This document shows, in pieces, positions 40,865 to 49,487 of a stretch of DNA of 64,000 bases (position 1 is its first letter; the number at the start of each line of letters is the position of its first letter). The DNA is from Spirochaetaceae bacterium bin103 (GTDB lineage: Bacteria > Spirochaetota > Spirochaetia > SZUA-6 > Bin103): positions 1 through 64,000 of the forward strand of contig MPNH01000004.1 in the NCBI GenBank assembly GCA_002238925.1, read 5' to 3'. A model generated the notes under the pieces. It made no database searches, was not told where the DNA came from, and saw only the letters and a list, made by a program, of their open reading frames with translations. The position numbers were made by a program, and so were the translations under genes.

Positions 40865-41115
40865 CAGCGCCAGAGTTCCTCGTCGACCTGTTGGAACATC
40901 CCGGTGTTGGCCTCGAATTCCTGCAGATCCGCCTCACTCCAGTCGCCCGCATGGCGGGCAAGACCGTTGTCATACGATGCATCCGGAGCGACTCCGAGCG
41001 CGCGGCGCAGCAGATCGATCACGGTCGCGTTCAGGGATCCGCCGCGGCGCGTTTTCTCCGCCATCAGAGCCTCCGCGAGTTCGGACGGAACATTGCGAAC
41101 GGTGAGGTGTGTCAT
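40864..41115 (-). CDS. FitA-like ribbon-helix-helix antitoxin
   Basis: An 83-residue protein. MTHLTVRNVPSELAEALMAE is the N-terminal ribbon and helix of FitA-like antitoxins, followed by GGSLNATVIDLLRRAL and a C-terminal toxin-binding tail (WSEADLQEFEANTGMF). It precedes and overlaps its PIN toxin, completing a normal VapBC-type operon. A promoter presumably lies in 41116-41218. Confidence 0.88.
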   Translation of the reverse strand: MTHLTVRNVPSELAEALMAEKTRRGGSLNATVIDLLRRALGVAPDASYDNGLARHAGDWSEADLQEFEANTGMFQQVDEELWR

Positions 41116-41218
41116 GCGCCCTTCCCTCCTGCGTTCACTGACTACACTACTTGAACGCGTCGCCCTGCGTCAACCACGCGACCCGCAGACATGCATTGGC
41201 TCTCGCCGTTCAGGCGCT

Positions 41219-41360
41219 TCAGGCGGGCGCAGGCAGGACGTTCACCGCGTATTCGTGGATCATCGCGTCGGTCGTGACCAGCGTGAGCCCCAGCGCCTGT
41301 GCCTGCGCGATCAGGAGCCGGTCGAAGGGATCGCGATGCAGCCTAGGCGTACCGTACCAT
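41219..41360 (-). pseudogene. C-terminal fragment of another VapC toxin
   Basis: LHRDPFDRLLIAQAQALGLT and the closing TTDAMIHEYAV match the last third of VapC proteins that carry HRDPFDR. The first two thirds, with Asp and Glu, are missing; upstream is the 3' end of the peptide permease gene. The junction suggests a deletion that removed both the toxin N-terminus and whatever followed the permease. Confidence 0.75.
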
Positions 41361-41403
41361 CGTGGGGACGTGTAAGACCAGACCAGATCTGGCCAGATCG
41401 CGG

Positions 41404-42336
41404 TCAGAGGCGGCCGACGCTGCCGCGCAGCCTCGGGTCGAGCAGGTCGCGCAGCGCGTCGCCGAACATGTTGATGCTGTACACCACAATCGTCAGGCAC
41501 AAGCCCGGCCAGATCGCAAGCCGCGGCGCCATCTCCATGTACTGGCGGCCTTCCCGGCTCAGCATCCCGCCCCAGCTCGGCACCCCGGGCGGCAGGCCGA
41601 ATCCCAGAAAGCTCAAGGACGCCTCCGCCACGATGATGCCGCCGATGGTAATCGAGAAGATCACGATGATCGGCGCCATGATGTTGGGCAGCACGTGCCG
41701 CACCAGGGTCCCGAAGGTGCGCTCGCCAATGGCCTGCGCCGCCTGAAAGTAGTCGTTCTCCTTGATGCCGATGACCGCGCCGCGCACCACCCGCGAATTG
41801 CTGATACCGGAGGATATCCCCAGAATCACGATGATCTGCAGCAGACCCTGCCCCGCGATCGACATGATGGTGAGCAACAGCAGCAGGCCCGGGAATGACA
41901 TCCAGGCATCCACGAACCGCTGCACCAGGAGGTCCAGTTTGCCGCCGATGAACCCCGCGCTGCCGCCGATCAGCACCGCAACCACCACGTGCAGCGTGGT
42001 CGCCGCCAGGCCGACAAACAACGAGATGCGGGCCCCGTAGATCAGCCGGCTCAGATAGTCCCGCCCAAGCTGGTCGGTGCCCAGGGGATACTCGGCCGAC
42101 GGGCCTTGCAGCCGATCGGCCAGCGTCATCTGGTTGGGATCGTGCCCCGCCAGGAACGATGCGAAGATGCTGACCAGGACCAGCGCAAGCAGCACCACTC
42201 CGCCGAACGCGCCCAGCGGCTGCTCCTTGATGAATCGTCGCGGCAACCCGCCCAGGAACAACCGTCGCTCCGCTCGCCTGGTCGCCGCGGCGGCTGCTCC
42301 TTCGACGGCTCGTTCGTCCGGCACTCGTTCGGCCAT
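41404..42336 (-). CDS. Dipeptide/oligopeptide ABC permease, DppC/OppC-like
   Basis: A 310-residue permease from ATG 42336, sharing one base with the DppB-like stop. N-terminal EQPLGAFGGVVLLALVLVSIFASF, then YPLGTDQLGRDYLSRLIYGA and the EAA-loop region (AQAIGERTFGTLVRHVLPN) are typical. ATPase genes (DppD/F) would be expected next but are absent. Confidence 0.92.
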   Translation of the reverse strand: MAERVPDERAVEGAAAAATRRAERRLFLGGLPRRFIKEQPLGAFGGVVLLALVLVSIFASFLAGHDPNQMTLADRLQGPSAEYPLGTDQLGRDYLSRLIYGARISLFVGLAATTLHVVVAVLIGGSAGFIGGKLDLLVQRFVDAWMSFPGLLLLLTIMSIAGQGLLQIIVILGISSGISNSRVVRGAVIGIKENDYFQAAQAIGERTFGTLVRHVLPNIMAPIIVIFSITIGGIIVAEASLSFLGFGLPPGVPSWGGMLSREGRQYMEMAPRLAIWPGLCLTIVVYSINMFGDALRDLLDPRLRGSVGRL

Positions 42337-43295
42337 CAGCGGTACCCGACCCGCGGATCCAGAACGGCGTAGATCACGTCGACCACCAGGTTGATTGCCA
42401 TCACCGCGGCCGCGAACGTCAGGTTGACGCCGGAGACCACCGGGTAGTCGCGGTCGTTGAGTGCATCGAGCATCAGGCGACCGAGCCCCGGTATGCTGAA
42501 GATGCTCTCCATGATTACCGAGCCGCCGATCAGGATCGGCATCTGCAGGCCGATCAGCGTCACCACCGGGATGAGGGCGTTCTTGATCGCGTGTCTGACG
42601 ATCACGACCCGCTCCTGCAGGCCCTTGGACCAGGCGGTCCTGACGTAGTCCTGCCGGAGCACCTCCAGCATCATGGTGCGCGTCATCCGCATGGTGGCCG
42701 CGGCCAGGTAGGTGCCCAGAATCAGGCTGGGCACGATGAACACGGCGATGCTGCCCAGCGGGTCGGTGCGGAACGGCACCAGCGTCAACGGCGGCGCCCA
42801 AGCCCACCAGATGGCGGGGAAGGTCAGGATCAGCGTCGCCAGCCAGAAGTTGGGGGTCGCCAGGCCGATGATGGCGACCGCCCGCCCGACGTAGTCGGCG
42901 GCCGTATTGCGGCGCATCGCCGAGTAGATGCCGACCGGCAGCCCGATCAGCAGCCCGATCACGATCGCCATCACTCCCAGTTGGACGGTTGCCGGTAATC
43001 TGGCGAGTATCTTCTCCTCGACCCGCCAAGCGCCCAGGAGGGAATCGCCCAGCGTGCCGTGCAGGAAGATGCCCCCCACCCAGCGTCCATACTGCACGTA
43101 CATCGGCTGATCCAGTCCCAACATCCGCTCCAGCTTTTCACGGTCTATGTCGGGGTCCATGAAACTCGCCATTTGAGCCGCCAACGCATCTATGGCGTCG
43201 CCCGGGAGGAAACGCAGCGACAGGAACACCAGGATCGACAGCAGCAGGAAGGTGGGTATGAGAAGCAGAACGCGGCGGATGATATACGCTCTCAT
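42336..43295 (-). CDS. Dipeptide/oligopeptide ABC permease, DppB/OppB-like
   Basis: A 319-residue permease with six helices. RRVLLLIPTFLLLSILVFLS begins the protein; YVRTAWSKGLQERVVIVRHA is the EAA coupling loop, and the end SGVNLTFAAAVMAINLVVDV then YAVLDPRV is conserved. Operon partner of the DppC-like gene and the upstream binding-protein gene. Confidence 0.93.
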   Translation of the reverse strand: MRAYIIRRVLLLIPTFLLLSILVFLSLRFLPGDAIDALAAQMASFMDPDIDREKLERMLGLDQPMYVQYGRWVGGIFLHGTLGDSLLGAWRVEEKILARLPATVQLGVMAIVIGLLIGLPVGIYSAMRRNTAADYVGRAVAIIGLATPNFWLATLILTFPAIWWAWAPPLTLVPFRTDPLGSIAVFIVPSLILGTYLAAATMRMTRTMMLEVLRQDYVRTAWSKGLQERVVIVRHAIKNALIPVVTLIGLQMPILIGGSVIMESIFSIPGLGRLMLDALNDRDYPVVSGVNLTFAAAVMAINLVVDVIYAVLDPRVGYR

Positions 43296-43378
43296 GTCTT
43301 CCTTTCAAAGAGGGCGCCGAGATCGGCGAGGATCCCAGCGCCCATTCTCCGCGAGCAGGGGGCTCCCGTAGCGATTCC

Positions 43379-45159
43379 TTAGAATCCCATCTCCCGCTTC
43401 AGATCCTGGTCGACCCAGACGCGGGTCAAGACCGTCGAGTATTGGCCATTTATGCTGATGGCGACCTCGCCGTTGTACCCCTTGATCCACGGCTGGGCGA
43501 CGTTGAATTGCGGGGACACGGGACCAGTAAGGACCCAGTGCAGTTCCGAGAGGCGCATATTCATCCTGTTGAACGCCTGGTTCTGTTCCTCGATCGTGGC
43601 CGCGAACTCGGCACGCTCCCAGAGTTCATCAAGTTCCGGGTCGCTGCCCGCGGACCCGTTCCACGTGGCCCCGGTGGTCCATTGTTCCAGACCTGCGGCG
43701 CTATACGTCATGGCCGTGGTCCCGCCGATCATTCCGTCTGAAGTATTGTCTTTCCAGAACACGGTGTTTTGCGTAGCGTCCACCGTGTGGATCTCGACTT
43801 CCACGCCAATCTCACGCCAGTAGTTCGCGATCAATTCCGCGTAGCTCGTATCGGCGCGCACGTCGTAGTCCAAACGGGTCTTGAAGCCATCGGGATGGCC
43901 CGCATCGGCCAGCAATTGCTTCGCCCCTTCCGGGTCATACCGGTAGTATGGCTTGATCTCTTCGGTCCACTGGTCGAACGACGTGCCAACCCCCGCCTTG
44001 GAATTGGCATACAATCCGTTCGGAGTCGGATCTCCCAAACCGCCGAAGAAGGTCGCATTGATCGTCTCCAGATCCAGCGCCATCTGCATGGCCCGGCGCA
44101 CGCGAATGTCATTGAACGGCGGGTTGTTGACGTTGTTGAACACGAAACCTGTGCCGGCCCGAAAATCGAACGTCCACACGTTGATCTCGGGATTTTTCTC
44201 CTGCAGGCTCTTCAACTGATCGATCGACCTGATTTGAGAGTCGCCGGCCGTCCCGAGGATGTCAATCTTCCCGGAGCGCAAGGCCGCCAGCCGCGCCGCC
44301 ATATCGGTCATGATGACGGCGTTGATCTCGTCGACGTAGGGCAAACGGTTTTGTGGGAACTTCTCATCGAAGCCCCAGTAGTTGGGGACCCTGGTCCACT
44401 TCATGGACGTCGCATCGACATACTCCGTGAGCTCCATGGGGCCGGTCCCGACCATATTCCGCCAGTCCTTGACGTCGCCGTGTTCCCGGATCACCTCCGG
44501 CGCGTGGATGAACGCCTCCCAGGGGTCGAATAATTTGTCCAGGGCGAGAAGGTCAGGCTGCTTCAGCTTGAAGACCACCGTCCATTCGTCGGTGGCCGTT
44601 ATGGATTCGATGTTCTCTTCTTTCCCACCACACACGGGGCACGATTCGGTGAAGCCGCTGCCTATCCCATAGAGACGATGATAGTTGAACTCGATATCTT
44701 TTCGGTCAGCTCCCTACCGTTCATCGGTGCCTTGTCGTGCCAGTGAACGCCCTGTCGGATGTGGGCGATAATCGTGGTTGGGTCAGGCGTTTCCCAGCTC
44801 TCCGCCAATGCCCCTCGATTGATGGAAAAGGGCTGGTCGTAGGTGCGCAAGTGATTCACGCTCCTGTCTATCGCCCAATCGCCGATCACGAGCTTCTCGA
44901 GGACCTCGCTGGTGAAGTGGCTCGCCCAGCCGCCGATGTACCAGGCATCCGTATGTTCGCCATGGTTGGGCCGGCCATAGGTGATGGTCCCGCCGTAGCG
45001 TGGCGCCTCCACCATCTCGCCGGTGGATGGGTCGAGCACCATCTCTTTCTCCATTGCCGCGGCCGGCTCCTCCTCTGCCGCGGCCGCCCAGAGGCCGGTT
45101 GCGGCCAAGCTGAGCACGAGCACAAACACGAAGGGGTGTGCAATTCTCGGAAGATTCAT
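43379..45159 (-). pseudogene. Family 5 peptide-binding protein, frameshifted
   Basis: The start ATG 45159 has GGAGAGAT upstream and a signal peptide (HPFVFVLVLSLAATGLWAAA). The frame runs to a stop near 44662, but continues in another frame to 43379. At 44699-44702 the minus strand has four A where five would read through: with one more base the junction becomes TEKDIEFNYHRLYG, as in the family. So one base is missing in a short homopolymer. The rest is a full-length SBP_bac_5 protein of about 590 residues. It may be a sequencing error or a true null allele. Next to DppB/DppC-like genes. Confidence 0.85.
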
Positions 45160-45788
45160 ATTGATCTCTCCAGATTCTGAGAGTGCTTCGGGTGCGAGTT
45201 GCCGTCCCCTGCCCACTCTCGCGCCCGCAATTCAGGCAGCGAAGCAGAGAGGGCAATCTCAGGTGGTCACGCGCGCGATATGAGCGTCACGAACTCAGGC
45301 CGCGCGCGTGGTACGGTTCTTTGAGTATCAGTCTGCACCTCCCTGTTGCGCGGATTTCGGAGTTCGACGCCGAGTGCGCGGCCACGCGGGCCGCGCAGGG
45401 CGCCGGCTGTCGTTGTTCTGATACGTTGATGGAGTGGTGCCGAAGGCGAGGACGCGCGCACGAGCACACGCACGAGCGGCGTGGCCGCTCGGTCGCCGGA
45501 GGGGTTTAGCTACTTCGAGGGGCTGAGGGGCTGAACATGCCTTGTCCTGAAAAAAATCCTATCACGACCCTGCAACCCATGTCAAAGTTCGCAACGCGTG
45601 CGTGCGTCGCAGCGTCGAGATCAGAGTAGCCGGATAGCAGGATAGCCTGAGACAGACGGCGCCGTGGCGGCTCGGCCAACGCCTGCGAGATAGCGTGCCA
45701 CTGCCGAACCAGGCGCGCCACGCTTCATCCCGGAGGTCGGGAACCGGTTTACGTCTCTCGCCCATGGTGCACGCGCTCCTTACGACTC
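45160..45788. other. 629-bp intergenic region, no confident gene
   Basis: Divergent upstream region of the binding-protein gene and the AAA/DUF4143 gene. Minus-strand frames between 45506 and 45765 carry protein-like pieces (AISQALAEPPRRRLSQAILL) broken between two frames, perhaps a dead gene. No RNA gene or strong promoter was recognised. Confidence 0.4.
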
Positions 45789-47207
45789 ATGTCGCGGGCG
45801 GATATGACTCGAATCATGGGGACGGTCCGTCCCGGTGGCCGGATTTACCTTAACGAGAGGACAGATATTATAGATACTGTCACTGGCAAAGTGACAATAT
45901 CCCGTGCCCTCCTGCGTGCCAAGCTCGACGAGTCCCTGGCCGTCCCACCCCCGCACCTTACCCGACGCGACGTGCGGCTCCCCGCCATCCCCGGCAAGGC
46001 GTTAGCCGTTATCGGTATGCGTCGCAGCGGCAAGACCTCGTTTCTCGCCGAGTACCGCGCCAGGCGGTTGCACGCCGGCGCGCCCGCCGAATCGCAGTTG
46101 CTGCTTCTGCTCGAGGACGAGCGGCTCGCCGGCATCACCGTCGCCGACCTCGGCTGGCTGCTCGAAGAACACGCCCGGCGCTTTCCTCTGTGGTCCGGAA
46201 GCGGCCGCGGCGCCACCCTGTATCTCGATGAGGTGCAATACGTTCCGGGATGGGAGGGTGTGCTGCGTCGAGTGATCGACGCCGGCGGCATCCAGGTGTT
46301 CGTCACCGGCTCCTCTGCCCGCCTGCTGAGCCGGGAGGTCGCGACCAGCCTGCGCGGCCGGGCGATGGAGGTGCTGATCCATCCCTTCAGTTTCCGGGAA
46401 ACGCTCCGCCACGCCGGCGATGAGCCGCCACATCCGGTGCCGGACACGGGGCCGGCGGCAGCAGTGCTGCATCAGCGGCTGCAGCGCTACCTGGTCGAAG
46501 GGGGCTTTCCCGAGGCGCAGGGCGCGGAGCCGAGAGACCGCGCGGCGTTGCTGACCGGTTATGTGGACGTGGTCGTGCTGCGCGACGTGATCGAGCGGTA
46601 CGCGGTAACCAATCCGCTCGCTTTGCGTTGGTTGCAGCGGCAGTTGCTGGCCAACCCCGGAGGGGCGTTCTCGGTGAACAAGCAGTACGACACCCTGCGC
46701 TCGCAGGGCGTGCGCGTGGGAAAGGACACCCTGCACGAGTACCTCGGACACCTCGAGGATGCCTTCCTGGTGCGGACGGTCTCTCTGCATACCGCCTCCG
46801 AGCGGCGCCGCATGGTCAATCCCCGCAAGGCGTATCCAGTGGACCCCGGGTTGATCTCCCTGTTTTCGCGCAGCGGTCGCAGCCACCGCGTCCGTGCCCT
46901 GGAAACCGCCGTCCTGCTGGAGCTGGAACGGCGCGGCTGGGAAGTCTCCTACGTGCGCACCACCGAGGGCTGGGAGGTCGACTTCTTCGCTCACCGCGCC
47001 GGAGACCCTCCGATGCTGGTCCAGGTCTGTCTCGAATCCGCCCAGGACGCGACCTGGGAGCGCGAACTGCGCGCCCTGCAGGCGGGCGGTGAGGCGTACC
47101 CGGATGCGACACGCTGGCTCGTCACGCTCGACTCCTCCCCGCCGCGGCGCCTGCCGGATAGCGTCACCTGGGCGTCCGCGCCCAGTTGGCTGTTGGGAGA
47201 CTGGTGA
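45789..47207 (+). CDS. AAA_14/DUF4143 ATPase
   Basis: A 472-residue protein. Walker A VIGMRRSGKTSFL and Walker B TLYLDEVQYVPGWE belong to the AAA_14 domain; GSSARLLSREVATSLRGRAM is the sensor region; LVEGGFPEAQ and LRDVIERYAV lead into the DUF4143 domain, which ends in a PD-(D/E)XK-like ...EVDFFAHR...LVQVCLE. Function is not established; members often sit in accessory DNA. The start is uncertain (ATG 45789 or 45804), because the first ~35 codons are less GC-rich and contain an inverted repeat. Confidence 0.85.
   Translation: MSRADMTRIMGTVRPGGRIYLNERTDIIDTVTGKVTISRALLRAKLDESLAVPPPHLTRRDVRLPAIPGKALAVIGMRRSGKTSFLAEYRARRLHAGAPAESQLLLLLEDERLAGITVADLGWLLEEHARRFPLWSGSGRGATLYLDEVQYVPGWEGVLRRVIDAGGIQVFVTGSSARLLSREVATSLRGRAMEVLIHPFSFRETLRHAGDEPPHPVPDTGPAAAVLHQRLQRYLVEGGFPEAQGAEPRDRAALLTGYVDVVVLRDVIERYAVTNPLALRWLQRQLLANPGGAFSVNKQYDTLRSQGVRVGKDTLHEYLGHLEDAFLVRTVSLHTASERRRMVNPRKAYPVDPGLISLFSRSGRSHRVRALETAVLLELERRGWEVSYVRTTEGWEVDFFAHRAGDPPMLVQVCLESAQDATWERELRALQAGGEAYPDATRWLVTLDSSPPRRLPDSVTWASAPSWLLGDW
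45878..45896. promoter_or_regulatory. Perfect 7-bp inverted repeat in a low-GC patch
   Basis: tgtcact and agtgaca enclose ggcaa. The surrounding gatattatag patch is AT-rich and lies about 90 bp inside the assigned gene start, so this could be an operator/promoter if the true start is downstream. Confidence 0.35.
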
Positions 47208-47271
47208 TCCTGATTACGCCACCCACGTTGATGGACGATGATCTGCAGCATGCCGCGCCCGGCAATCGACA

Positions 47272-47703
47272 TTCCACCGGTTCGCTACGAGCCCGGAATT
47301 CCCTCGCTGATGGCATACGTAGTCGACCACGCCGCACCGTCGCATGGAGAAGCACTTCCCGAGACCAGATAGCTTGCCCGTCCCCCGGCATGGTCCTCTG
47401 ATGGCAACCAGCAGCGTCGCCACGAATGGATCCAGGTACATCCTGGGCGCCACCGACGAGTCCGGGGAGCTCAGCGCGCGGCAGATGCGCGATGCGCTCA
47501 GCGGGTTGTATCCCGATGTCGCGGTGGGCGGCGCCTGGCGGACGCCGGACACGCCGGACTTCTGGCACGCCAAGTGCACCAAGGCCATTCGCGAGCTTGG
47601 CGCCATCGAGCTGGCCAGCAAATAGCGGGCACGGGCAGGCTCCAGCCGCGGGCGATGCCGCCTCACGCACCTGCTGCGCCGACAGCCGCGCGTCAACGGC
47701 TCA
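47272..47703. repeat. Decayed second copy of the 37.9-39.5 kb region
   Basis: 47272-47397 matches 37934-38060 (end of the AAA ATPase gene and following DNA); 47398-47703 continues with a match to 39102 onward (end of the epimerase gene). Thus about 1.04 kb present in the first copy is deleted here. A further 63-bp in-frame deletion lies between GAGCT repeats. The remaining frame 47344-47625 stays open and would encode a 93-residue chimera, probably not functional. Confidence 0.95.
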
Positions 47704-47735
47704 TCGTATTGACGTATTGACGTATTGAACGCCCG
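47704..47735. repeat. Short 8-bp tandem repeat (attgacgt units)
   Basis: The stretch around 47704-47735 reads cgtattga three times in a row, then diverges. It is part of about 45 bases present in this copy and absent from the 39.5 kb original. Confidence 0.7.
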
Positions 47736-47750
47736 ACTCTACTCCTCGAC

Positions 47751-47852
47751 TCACTGGTAGTGCGTCCACATTCGGAGCACCTTGACGAAGCGTTCGCATT
47801 CAACAACCTGGTACACGAGGCGGTGCTGGCTCTTGATCCGACGCGAAAGAGG
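47751..47852 (-). pseudogene. C-terminal fragment of a YoeB toxin
   Basis: The minus strand reads SRRIKSQHRLVYQV, then VKVLRMWTHYQ and a stop at 47751, clearly YoeB, and aligned with 39472-39570. The N-terminal half is missing. This relic keeps the catalytic His-Tyr that the intact copy lacks at one position. Confidence 0.85.
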
Positions 47853-47868
47853 CGTGGGCGGGATCGCG

Positions 47869-48528
47869 CTATTGGCGACTGGGGGTCGTGCTCCGGGGAC
47901 CGAACGTGCGCGGCGTGAACTCGTCCCGGTTGGTGATGCTGGCGCTGCTGCCGGTGGCGCGAATCACGAACAGGCCAAGCCGCTCGGCACGTACGTCCGA
48001 CTCCTGGTGTGCCTTCAGATAGGCGACCGCGCCGTAGACCCGGCGCGAAGCGTACTCGGGCATCAATTCCGGAAACTCGTTCAACCGCGTGATGAAACGA
48101 TCGACGTCGGGCACCCTGAGGGTGGTCTTGACCTCCACCACGACGACCTCTTCGCCGTTGACGGCCACGATGTCCAACTCCCAGCGCCGCTCACCGTAGT
48201 TCTGGCGCGGGTTGGTTACCGTGTGCTGCACCGCGATGCCGCGCTGGCGAAGGAGCCCTACGAGATCGCCTTCCACCAGGGATTCCATCAGCTTGCCCCA
48301 CTGTCCGTTGAACAACCTGTCCAGCTCGACCATGCGCCGGTCGGCGGCCCTTGTCTGCCGCGTGATCAGTTCATCGGTCGCCTGCAACCGGCGGTCGGTC
48401 TCTTGCATCTGGCGGTCGGTCGCCTGCATGCGCCGCTCAGTCTCCTGCTGCGCTGAGGAGATCTCGCGCAGAATCTCCCAGATCTCCTGCGGGGTCGCTG
48501 GATCGCGGTGTGGGCTGCCGTCGGTCAT
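47869..48528 (-). CDS. DUF3782-like PD-(D/E)XK nuclease-fold protein with coiled coil
   Basis: About 219 residues from ATG 48528 (ATG 48549 is an alternative). The first third is a coiled coil of 7-residue repeats (ETERRMQATDRQMQETDRRL). The second part has the nuclease core: RRWELDIVAVNGEEVVVVEV, then Lys, giving the D...ExK pattern. DUF3782 proteins are common in filamentous or accessory genomes and unstudied. It lies between relics, with no clear partner. Confidence 0.75.
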   Translation of the reverse strand: MTDGSPHRDPATPQEIWEILREISSAQQETERRMQATDRQMQETDRRLQATDELITRQTRAADRRMVELDRLFNGQWGKLMESLVEGDLVGLLRQRGIAVQHTVTNPRQNYGERRWELDIVAVNGEEVVVVEVKTTLRVPDVDRFITRLNEFPELMPEYASRRVYGAVAYLKAHQESDVRAERLGLFVIRATGSSASITNRDEFTPRTFGPRSTTPSRQ

Positions 48529-48812
48529 CGGTACGCTCGCTCGTCTCATAGTAACGCCGACCGTCCGTTCCGGTAAAGCGCTCTACACCTCCTTCGCCCC
48601 GCTCGTCGCCACCCGCGAAGCGCAGCCGCTCGAATTCGTGTGCCCCACGTGGGAAGCGAAATGCTCGCTGGTGCAATCCCTGCATCGCAGGCTCTCGCCG
48701 ATATCGACTGATTGCAGCGGGCCATGTTGGCATGAGAGTCCAAAGCTATGCCGCCGGGGAGTTGGAGCGCCGACCGACCCGCCCGCGTAGTCCTGAACGA
48801 CGACGAGGGCTG

Positions 48813-49099
48813 TCAGGATGTCTCCCGGGCGGCGCCGTCAGTGAGCAGCAGGTCCGCTTGAGTCGGACGGCCAGCGTCATGGCCGCGTTGTCGGCGCGGC
48901 TCATGCCGGCGGCAAAGACTCGCGGGCTGTCGACACGTTCCATGCGTACCGCCGCCAGGAACCGATGCAGTTCATCCGACTCGGCGTCTCGAACCTGCTG
49001 CGGCACGACGACGTCGCCTCCCAGGACGCGATCAATCAGGGCAAGCCGCCGGACCTTGCCCAGAAATATCAGCGGACTTGCATCGGCAACGAGGGTCAA
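48813..49099 (-). pseudogene. DUF3368 (PIN-like) toxin, frameshifted and truncated
   Basis: MTLVADASPLIFLGKVRRLA and VVPQQVRDAESDEL match DUF3368 proteins. After AVRLK the frame is lost; adding one base gives ADLLLTDGAARE, the expected continuation, but a stop follows at 48813 about 60 residues before the usual end. Start overlaps the UPF0175 stop, the known antitoxin/toxin arrangement. Confidence 0.75.
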
Positions 49100-49395
49100 A
49101 GCTGCTGCAGGTCCGCCGCCAGATCCTCGGGACCGTAGTTCAACACCAGATCCTGGTCGCGCAACCGGAGAATCATGTCACGGAGGCTCAGACCTGCAAT
49201 CTCGGCGGCGTGCGAGAGGGTTACTTCCCCACGCCGGTACGCGTCGCACGCACGTTCGAGCAGGAGCGCGCCTGTGCCTCGTCTGACCGCCCACCGCAAC
49301 AGGGTGGAGCGGTCGACCCCCATAGCCTGAGCGGTGCACTCCAGTCGAGACACCTCGCATTCCGGCAGTCGCAGCGACACGGTTACCTTTTGCAC
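49096..49395 (-). CDS. UPF0175 family antitoxin
   Basis: A 99-residue protein from GTG 49395 with GGAG 8 bases upstream. The C-terminal part, AYRRGEVTLSHAAEIAGLSL, is the UPF0175 hallmark; the N-terminal VSLRLPECEVSRLECTAQAM region resembles a ribbon-helix fold. UPF0175 and DUF3368 genes form TA-like pairs. The start codon lies within an inverted-repeat operator, suggesting autoregulation. Confidence 0.88.
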   Translation of the reverse strand: MQKVTVSLRLPECEVSRLECTAQAMGVDRSTLLRWAVRRGTGALLLERACDAYRRGEVTLSHAAEIAGLSLRDMILRLRDQDLVLNYGPEDLAADLQQL

Positions 49396-49421
49396 GTATA
49401 CAACTCCATATCATGTATACG
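49395..49421. promoter_or_regulatory. Inverted-repeat operator CGTATACA-N11-TGTATACG
   Basis: Two perfect 8-bp half-sites (49395-49402 and 49414-49421) flank 11 bases containing the ribosome site of the UPF0175 gene. The first half-site includes the GTG start. Half-site spacing of 19 bases fits binding of a dimer on one DNA face. A near-identical element is at 38165-38191. Confidence 0.6.
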
Positions 49422-49487
49422 CGGCCCCTGCGCAACGTCAACTGGCACCGACGCAGCACCAACGCTGGGAACGGCTCACGCCGCCTA

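Noticed and set aside
47344..47625. 93-residue protein as a real gene
   Set aside because: It is a chimera made by the deletion in a duplicated region and lacks the nucleotide-binding part.
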